The notes beneath the pieces were generated by a model. That model did not search any database. It was not told the origin of the DNA and saw only the letters and a program-made list of their open reading frames with translations. DNA of 43,116 nt, taken from contig CAKRRK010000012.1 of assembly GCA_934395135.1 (NCBI GenBank), positions 1-43,116 on the forward strand, written 5' to 3'. Shown piece by piece: positions 38,492 to 43,116 of the stretch. The position numbers and the translations under genes are program-made. Each line of letters starts with the position of its first letter. Position 1 is the stretch's first letter. The stretch comes from an uncultured Eubacteriales bacterium. GTDB taxonomy: Bacteria; Bacillota; Clostridia; Oscillospirales; Butyricicoccaceae.

Positions 38492-39778
38492 ATGAATGAA
38501 TATTTTGACGTGATTATTGTCGGCACCGGCGCCGCAGGACTTTATTGCGCGCTCCATCTGCCGGCACAAAAACGCATCCTCATCCTGTCCAAAAAAAATG
38601 CGGACGAGTCCGATTCGTTTCTGGCGCAGGGCGGCATCTGTATGCTGCGGGGGGAAGATGACTACAGTGCCTATTTTCACGATACGATGCAGGCCGGTCA
38701 TTACGAAAACAATCCCTTAGCGGTGGAGGTAATGATTCGGTCTTCCAACTTCATTATTCGGGATCTTTTGCAGCGGGGCGTATGCTTTGAACGGGAAAAA
38801 GACGGTTCGCTTGCCTTTACCCGGGAGGGCGCCCACTCCCGTCCGCGCATTCTGTTTCATGAGGACGTCACCGGGCGGGAAATCACCCAAACGCTGCTGC
38901 AGGCCGCCCGAGCCATGCCAAACCTTGAAATTCGGGAAAATACCACGATGGTCGACTTGATCACGGCAGACAACATATGCAGCGGTATTGTGGCGGTTTC
39001 TCCGGAAGGAACGCCTTATGCCGTTTCGGCAGGCCATGTGGTGCTGGCCTGCGGCGGACTTGGCGGGCTGTATCAAAACTCCACCAACTTTCCCCACATC
39101 ACCGGGGATGCCCTTGCCATTGCCCTGCGGCGCGGCATTGCAACCGAGCACATCGACTATGTGCAGATCCACCCCACCACCCTGTTTTCCCGCAAACCAG
39201 GCCGGCGCTTTTTGATTTCCGAGTCTGTGCGGGGAGAGGGTGCGCTGCTTTACGGCAAAAACGGCGAGAGATTCACAGACGAATTGCAGCCGCGGGATCT
39301 TCTGACGCAGGCAATTCATAACCAGATGCAAAAGGACGGCACGGAATTTGTGTGGGAAGATATGCGCCCCCTGGGAAAGGATACCATTCTGGCGCACTTC
39401 CCCAACATTTACCGCCATTGCCTGGAAGAAGGCTATGACTGCCTGAAGGAAGCGATTCCGGTGGTGCCGGCACAGCATTATTTTATGGGCGGCATTCGCG
39501 TCGATCTGGCGGGCAGAACGTCGATGAAACGGCTTTACGCCTGCGGTGAAACATGCTGCAACGGCGTACATGGCAGAAACAGGCTGGCCAGCAATTCCCT
39601 GCTGGAATCGCTGGTGTTTGCCGGACGGGCAGCGGATGATATTCTGTTTGGCACGGTGCCGGAAAAACACCCCGCCATTTTGCCGGACCTTTCCCTCTAC
39701 GAAGATTATGAAACCCTGCTTTCTCAGTACCGTACGGAGGTCTTAAACCAGATTGAAAGGACAGAACAAGCATCATGA
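38492..39778 (+). CDS. nadB: L-aspartate oxidase (short form)
   Basis: NadB oxidises L-aspartate to iminoaspartate, the first step of NAD synthesis, using FAD. The FAD-binding start DVIIVGTGAAGLYCALHLP, the SFLAQGG segment, the catalytic Arg region ESVRGEGALLYGKNGERF and CGETCCNGVHGRNRLASNSLLESLVF are present. At 428 residues it lacks the C-terminal helical domain of the roughly 530-residue classical enzyme; short forms are common in Clostridia. Under anaerobic life fumarate is the likely electron acceptor. A GGGG site precedes the ATG, and the stop overlaps nadC by 4 bases. Confidence 0.94.
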   Translation: MNEYFDVIIVGTGAAGLYCALHLPAQKRILILSKKNADESDSFLAQGGICMLRGEDDYSAYFHDTMQAGHYENNPLAVEVMIRSSNFIIRDLLQRGVCFEREKDGSLAFTREGAHSRPRILFHEDVTGREITQTLLQAARAMPNLEIRENTTMVDLITADNICSGIVAVSPEGTPYAVSAGHVVLACGGLGGLYQNSTNFPHITGDALAIALRRGIATEHIDYVQIHPTTLFSRKPGRRFLISESVRGEGALLYGKNGERFTDELQPRDLLTQAIHNQMQKDGTEFVWEDMRPLGKDTILAHFPNIYRHCLEEGYDCLKEAIPVVPAQHYFMGGIRVDLAGRTSMKRLYACGETCCNGVHGRNRLASNSLLESLVFAGRAADDILFGTVPEKHPAILPDLSLYEDYETLLSQYRTEVLNQIERTEQAS

Positions 39779-40626
39779 ATGAAATTACGATGAAACTAAA
39801 CGCCGACCCCCTTATCCGAATGGCGCTGCAGGAAGATATCACCAGCGAGGACCTTTCCACAAACGCCGTCATGCCGGAAAAGCGGCAAGGCGCAGTAGAA
39901 CTCATCGCCAAAGAGGACGGCGTTATCGCCGGCATGCAAATTTATGCCCGCGTCTTCACCCTGATGGATCCCGCCACGGTCATCGATGCAAAGGTAACCG
40001 ACGGAGACTGCGTAACCCGGGGACAACTGCTTGCGGAAGTGACCGGCGATATCCGCGTCCTGCTCTCCTGCGAACGGGTAGCCCTGAACTACCTGCAGCG
40101 GATGAGCGGCATCGCAACCTATACCCGCAAGGTGCAGTCACTTTTGGAGGGCACCGGCATCGTTCTGCTGGATACCCGCAAAACCACCCCCAATTGCCGG
40201 ATTTTTGAAAAATACGCGGTACGGGTCGGCGGCGGCCAGAACCACCGATACAACCTTTCCGACGGCGTCCTGCTGAAGGATAACCACATTGCCGCCGCCG
40301 GCGGCGTTGCCAACGCCATCCAAATGGCAAAGGCTTACGCGCCCTTTGTCCGAAAAATTGAAGTAGAGGTGGAATCCATAGAGCAAGTACAGGAAGCCGT
40401 TTCCGCCGGTGCAGATATCATTATGCTGGACAATCTGGCGCCGGAAGATATGCGCTGCGCCGTCTCTTTGATCGCCGGCCGCGCCAAGACCGAATGTTCC
40501 GGAAACATCACCCTGGAAAATATCCGCCGCTTAAAGGACATCGGCGTTGACTATGTTTCCTCCGGCGCTTTGACCCATTCCGCGCCGATTCTGGACATCT
40601 CTATGAAAAATCTGCATACCGTTTAA
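39775..40626 (+). CDS. nadC: Nicotinate-nucleotide pyrophosphorylase (quinolinate phosphoribosyltransferase)
   Basis: NadC joins quinolinate and PRPP to give nicotinate mononucleotide and carbon dioxide. The motifs LNYLQRMSGIAT, LDTRKTTPNCR, YAVRVGGGQNHRYNLSDGVLLKDNHI and EVEVES are family hallmarks, as is the late SSGALTHSAPILDISMK. It has 283 residues. It starts by ATGA overlap with nadB. Confidence 0.96.
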   Translation: MNEITMKLNADPLIRMALQEDITSEDLSTNAVMPEKRQGAVELIAKEDGVIAGMQIYARVFTLMDPATVIDAKVTDGDCVTRGQLLAEVTGDIRVLLSCERVALNYLQRMSGIATYTRKVQSLLEGTGIVLLDTRKTTPNCRIFEKYAVRVGGGQNHRYNLSDGVLLKDNHIAAAGGVANAIQMAKAYAPFVRKIEVEVESIEQVQEAVSAGADIIMLDNLAPEDMRCAVSLIAGRAKTECSGNITLENIRRLKDIGVDYVSSGALTHSAPILDISMKNLHTV

Positions 40627-40650
40627 CCCTTGGAAAAGGAGACTGCCACT

Positions 40651-41193
40651 ATGACAACGGCACAAAGACGTCATGAAATTCTAACCATACTGCGCTCCTC
40701 CGACAAGCCGGTCGCGGCAAAAGAACTTGCCTCGGTCTTCGGCATCAGCCGACAGGTCATCGTGCAGGATATGGCGGTAATCCGGGCTTCCACCCCGGGT
40801 ATCCTCGCCACAAACTGCGGCTATTCCATCCAAAAAAACAACGCCTGCTCCCGGGAATTCAAAGTACAGCATCATCAAAATGCGGTGGAAGACGAACTGA
40901 ACCTCATTGTGGACTGCGGCGGCAGGGTAAAAAATGTCAGCATCAACCACCGGGCTTACGGCCGCGTCAGCGCGGAAATGGACATTCGCTCCCGGCAGGA
41001 TGTAAGAGAATTCATTGAAGCATTGGAAAACAGCCGTTCCTCGCTGCTCAGCGAAGCGACCTCCGGCTATCATTACCACCTGGTAGAGGCAGCAAATTCA
41101 GACCGGCTGGATTTGATTGAAAAAAAATTGGCCCAGGCCGGGTTTTTAGCGCCGCTCCAGCCTTGGGAACAGAAAAGAGGAAGTTCACTATGA
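40651..41193 (+). CDS. niaR: NiaR niacin-responsive repressor (HTH plus 3H domain)
   Basis: A 180-residue repressor which binds nicotinic acid and shuts down NAD synthesis and niacin uptake genes. The N-terminal HTH (about 5-55: AQRRHEILTILRSSDKPV, KELASVFGISRQVIVQDMAVIR) is followed by the 3H domain with VNSINHRAYGRV-like and SEATSGYHYHLVEA segments, whose histidines bind metal. Its place inside the operon means it would control its own synthesis. The ATG at 40651 has AAAAGGAGA upstream; its stop overlaps nadA. Confidence 0.94.
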   Translation: MTTAQRRHEILTILRSSDKPVAAKELASVFGISRQVIVQDMAVIRASTPGILATNCGYSIQKNNACSREFKVQHHQNAVEDELNLIVDCGGRVKNVSINHRAYGRVSAEMDIRSRQDVREFIEALENSRSSLLSEATSGYHYHLVEAANSDRLDLIEKKLAQAGFLAPLQPWEQKRGSSL

Positions 41194-42110
41194 CAACTGG
41201 TCAGATTCAAGCAGAAATACTGCGATTAAAAAAAGAACAGGACGTTTGCATCCTCGCCCATGCGTACCAAAGCCAGCCGATTCTTGAAATCGCCGACTAT
41301 GTGGGCGATTCCTATGGACTCAGCATACAGGCTGCCAACAGCAGCGCCAAAGCTTTTCTTCTGTGCGGCGTGCGGTTTATGGCGGAAACCTGCAAAATTC
41401 TCTGCCCGGACAAGCCAGTCTGGCTGGCAAATCCTATCGCCGGATGTCCTATGGCCGAACAGCTTTCCCTGGACGATCTGAAGGCGCTCAAAGCCAAATA
41501 TCCCGGCTATGCCGTGGTAGCTTATATCAATACAACCTCGGAACTAAAAACGGAATGCGACGTGTGTGTGACATCTTCCAGCGCGGCTGCCATTTGCCGC
41601 CGTTTGGAGGCGGACAACATTCTGTTTATCCCCGATCCCAATTTAGGCCGCTATACAGCGCTTCAGGTTCCGGAAAAAAACTTTGTATTTTACCATTCCG
41701 GCGGGTGCCCAAAACACCTCGCCGTGTCGGAGGCCGAGGCTCTGGCTGCAAAGGCAGCGCACCCTGCCGCCAAACTCCTGGTGCACCCGGAATGCCGTCC
41801 AGAGGTCACCGCCCTTGCGGATTATGTCGGATCTACCACAGAAATCATGGCATATGCCCGCCGTTCTGACGCCGCCGAATTTATCATCGGCACGGAAAAC
41901 AGCATTGTGGAACATCTGCAGTTTGACGGCGGAAGCAAGACCTTTTATCCCTTGTCTGTCCACTTGTCCTGCAGCAATATGCGCGTCACCACGCTGGCCG
42001 ATATCCATCGTTGTCTTACCGGCCGCGGCGGGGAATCCATTGTTTTGCCAGAGTATGTGATGCAGGGTGCAGGCCGATGCATTCAAAAAATGGTAGAACT
42101 TGGCGGGTAA
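41190..42110 (+). CDS. nadA: Quinolinate synthase A
   Basis: NadA condenses iminoaspartate with dihydroxyacetone phosphate to quinolinate, using a [4Fe-4S] cluster. The first Cys lies in FLLCGVRFMAETCKIL, the second in CDVCVTSSSA and the third in LLVHPECRPEV. HAYQSQPI, YIN-TTSELK and FVFYHSGGCPKH-type segments are also typical. It has 306 residues. The ATG at 41190 overlaps the niaR stop as ATGA and has AGAGGAAG upstream. It completes the de novo pathway begun by nadB. Confidence 0.95.
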   Translation: MTTGQIQAEILRLKKEQDVCILAHAYQSQPILEIADYVGDSYGLSIQAANSSAKAFLLCGVRFMAETCKILCPDKPVWLANPIAGCPMAEQLSLDDLKALKAKYPGYAVVAYINTTSELKTECDVCVTSSSAAAICRRLEADNILFIPDPNLGRYTALQVPEKNFVFYHSGGCPKHLAVSEAEALAAKAAHPAAKLLVHPECRPEVTALADYVGSTTEIMAYARRSDAAEFIIGTENSIVEHLQFDGGSKTFYPLSVHLSCSNMRVTTLADIHRCLTGRGGESIVLPEYVMQGAGRCIQKMVELGG

Positions 42111-42121
42111 CCGCCGCTCCT

Positions 42122-42367
42122 CTAACCCACCACATACCCCGGCGGGAAAATTTCCCGCCGGGGTGTTTTCTTCCGTTCGCGATTCCCGCAGCGGAAACAC
42201 ATACAGAAACGATGATAAACCGCACCGTTATGCGTAAATGCCTCATAGTGCATATAAAGCGGCCGGTTCCTCTGCCGGCGTTTTGCCAATCCAGTTGAGA
42301 AATCCCCACGAACGCTTTGTGAAAAGAACGCTGCACACTCTGCTTTCCCCTGGCAATATTTCTCCAT
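42122..42367 (-). CDS. Possible small Cys-containing protein
   Basis: An 81-residue minus-strand frame that looks coding: RRQRNRPLYMHYEAF, GAVYHRFCMCFRCGNRERK and a closing PRREIFPPGYVVG. The C-x-C-x2-C cluster could bind zinc. A promoter-like extended -10 lies about 24 bases upstream, but the ribosome site is poor. Its last codons run through the nadA terminator hairpin, which is unusual. No family was named; it may be a small conserved Clostridial protein or chance. Confidence 0.35.
   Translation of the reverse strand: MEKYCQGKAECAAFFSQSVRGDFSTGLAKRRQRNRPLYMHYEAFTHNGAVYHRFCMCFRCGNRERKKTPRREIFPPGYVVG
42136..42168 (+). terminator. Terminator of the NAD operon
   Basis: ACCCCGGCGGGAAA (42136-42149) and TTTCCCGCCGGGGT (42151-42164) are perfectly complementary, followed by GTTTTC. 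There is no T run on the minus strand, so it acts on the plus strand only. Confidence 0.88.
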
Positions 42368-42390
42368 GGTTTCAACGCCATGTTGAAAGA

Positions 42391-42417
42391 ATCATAGCAC
42401 ATCCTGTTTTGATTCAA
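42391..42417 (-). promoter_or_regulatory. Possible extended -10 promoter
   Basis: On the minus strand TTGAAT (42417-42412), 15 bases and TGC-TATGAT (42399-42391). The short spacer is offset by the extended -10. Transcription would start near 42384, 17 bases before the small frame at 42367. Confidence 0.4.
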
Positions 42418-42598
42418 AGACAATCCACAAGAAAGCTGCCCTATCCCAACACTTTTGATGCCGTTTATTGCAAGGGCTTGAATAGGACGAACCGGCCTTC
42501 CGGCCGGCGGCGCGTTTGCGCTGTAAATTCGCGCGACGTGAGAATGACAGCGGACAAATTCATTTTGCCCGCACAGTTTCATCCACCTCTACGCCTAT

Positions 42599-42632
42599 AA
42601 AAACAACCACATAGAAAAATGTGGCTGTTTTT
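42599..42632. terminator. Hairpin with A/T flanks
   Basis: AAAAACAACCACAT (42599-42612) and ATGTGGCTGTTTTT (42619-42632) pair with one A-C mismatch on the plus strand, which becomes a G-T pair in minus-strand RNA. It can act as a terminator in either direction, better on the minus strand. Confidence 0.55.
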
Positions 42633-42716
42633 ATATCTTTCGTTCACAAAAAAAACCGTGCCCACCGGTTTATGCCCAAAAAAGCAAAGTCCAGCGGAGC
42701 GCGGCTGAAAGCGAAA

Positions 42717-42775
42717 AAATTTCTGACAGAGTGCAGTTTTCGCCAAAGCCGGAAACGGAACCGTGTCAGAAATTT
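42717..42775. repeat. Perfect 12-base inverted repeat
   Basis: AAATTTCTGACA (42717-42728) and TGTCAGAAATTT (42764-42775) flank a 35-base core that can itself fold (GTTTTCGCC with GCCGGAAAC, nearly complementary). Together they could form one long stem of an RNA or of a small mobile repeat. Confidence 0.65.
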
Positions 42776-42940
42776 CTGAACTGCGTAGCGTTGACAAAAA
42801 AGAGGCAGCCCGAGGTCCGTGTCCAAAATCAAAGCGAAGCCCAGCGATAGCGGGTTCGATTTGGAGAAAAGAGCAAAGCGGACTTTGCTCCGACGAGGTG
42901 TCTGCGGCTGCCGAAAAAGATGCAAATGCCCAGATGACGC

Positions 42941-42965
42941 AAAAAAGCCGCCCCGCAGGGGCGGC
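42941..42965 (-). terminator. Minus-strand terminator
   Basis: GCCGCCCC (42947-42954) and GGGGCGGC (42958-42965) are perfectly paired around GCA; on the minus strand six T follow at 42946-42941. Confidence 0.82.
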
Positions 42966-43003
42966 CCCAAACCGCAACAGAATGAGTAAGAGGTCACTTT
43001 TGC

Positions 43004-43041
43004 AAAAAAGTCGCCGCGAACGTCATATCGTTCGCGGCGAC
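43004..43041 (-). terminator. Minus-strand terminator near the right edge
   Basis: GTCGCCGCGAACG (43010-43022) and CGTTCGCGGCGAC (43029-43041) are perfectly paired around TCATAT; on the minus strand six T follow at 43009-43004. It lies about 40 bases before the terminator at 42941-42965. Confidence 0.85.
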
Positions 43042-43116
43042 GTGTCGGGTGTTGACAGAAAAGATGCGTTCTGGCAAATTTCAAGCAAGTGTCGCTTCCT
43101 ATATTGAGTCTTATAA

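Larger units (their letters stand above)
42418..43116. other. Hairpin-rich stretch without a convincing gene
   Basis: No frame here has a ribosome site or recognisable protein. Structures seen: a hairpin at 42599-42632, a perfect 12-base inverted repeat 42717-42728/42764-42775, and terminators on the minus strand at 42941-42965 and 43004-43041. The minus-strand terminators suggest a gene entering from beyond the right edge, or a non-coding RNA. Confidence 0.55.

Noticed and set aside
42016..42582. A 188-codon minus-strand frame across the end of nadA
   Set aside because: It runs into nadA in antisense and has no ribosome site; the 81-codon frame in another phase looks more coding-like.

Overview
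The window looks like a chromosome segment of an anaerobic Firmicute of the class Clostridia, probably a gut-type organism with a GC content a little above 50%. The evidence is the gene content and order: RemA, the PASTA kinase/PP2C/RsgA/ThiN row, YicC-RemA-Gmk-RpoZ-CoaBC-PriA-Def-Fmt-RsmB-RlmN, CdaA-YbbR, QueH, NiaR and strong AGGAGG-type ribosome binding sites. The genus cannot be read from the sequence.

Layout. 1-646: one strong promoter drives five tRNA genes (Gly-Arg-His-Gln-Lys) and ends at a terminator; a gene-free stretch with two more hairpins follows. 1-3.8 kb, plus strand: a QueG-like iron-sulfur protein, the queuosine enzyme QueH, and a secreted protein with two copper-amine-oxidase-N-like and two PepSY-like repeats. 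3.8-6.6 kb, minus: an aminotransferase gene followed by purB. 6.7-23.5 kb, minus: a very long collinear run of housekeeping genes starting with a DUF5685/DnaJ-TPR/membrane-protein trio and passing through yicC, remA, gmk, rpoZ, coaBC, priA, def, fmt, a zinc peptidase, rsmB, rlmN, stp, prkC, rsgA, thiN and a TSCPD protein. Most neighbours overlap or nearly touch, which suggests translational coupling. 23.6-29.2 kb, minus: cdaA-ybbR (c-di-AMP synthesis), an FAD-dependent oxidoreductase, an RseC-like redox membrane protein, and upstream of cdaA an EF2568-type aminotransferase V gene with DUF3343. 29.3-30.5 kb, plus: a DUF815 AAA+ ATPase.

30.6-36 kb is accessory. It holds a frameshifted HAD phosphatase, two small XRE regulators, a DUF6514-like protein, and on the minus strand the lysis end of a decayed prophage (small phage proteins, holin-like protein, endolysin amidase). 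A Fic AMPylase gene lies in the opposite direction between holin and amidase. At the prophage edge a strong promoter, with an inverted repeat between its -35 and -10 boxes, runs directly into a perfect terminator hairpin. An IscR-like Rrf2 regulator next to it has no isc genes beside it.

36.4-42.1 kb: a sodium/amino-acid symporter gene under a tandem glycine riboswitch, and, divergent from it, the NAD synthesis operon nadB-nadC-niaR-nadA with palindromic half-sites over its promoter, probably NiaR operators. The last kilobase carries a candidate small Cys-containing protein gene and a hairpin-rich stretch with two minus-strand terminators but no convincing gene.

All calls come from reading the sequence and from knowledge of protein families. 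No database search was run.
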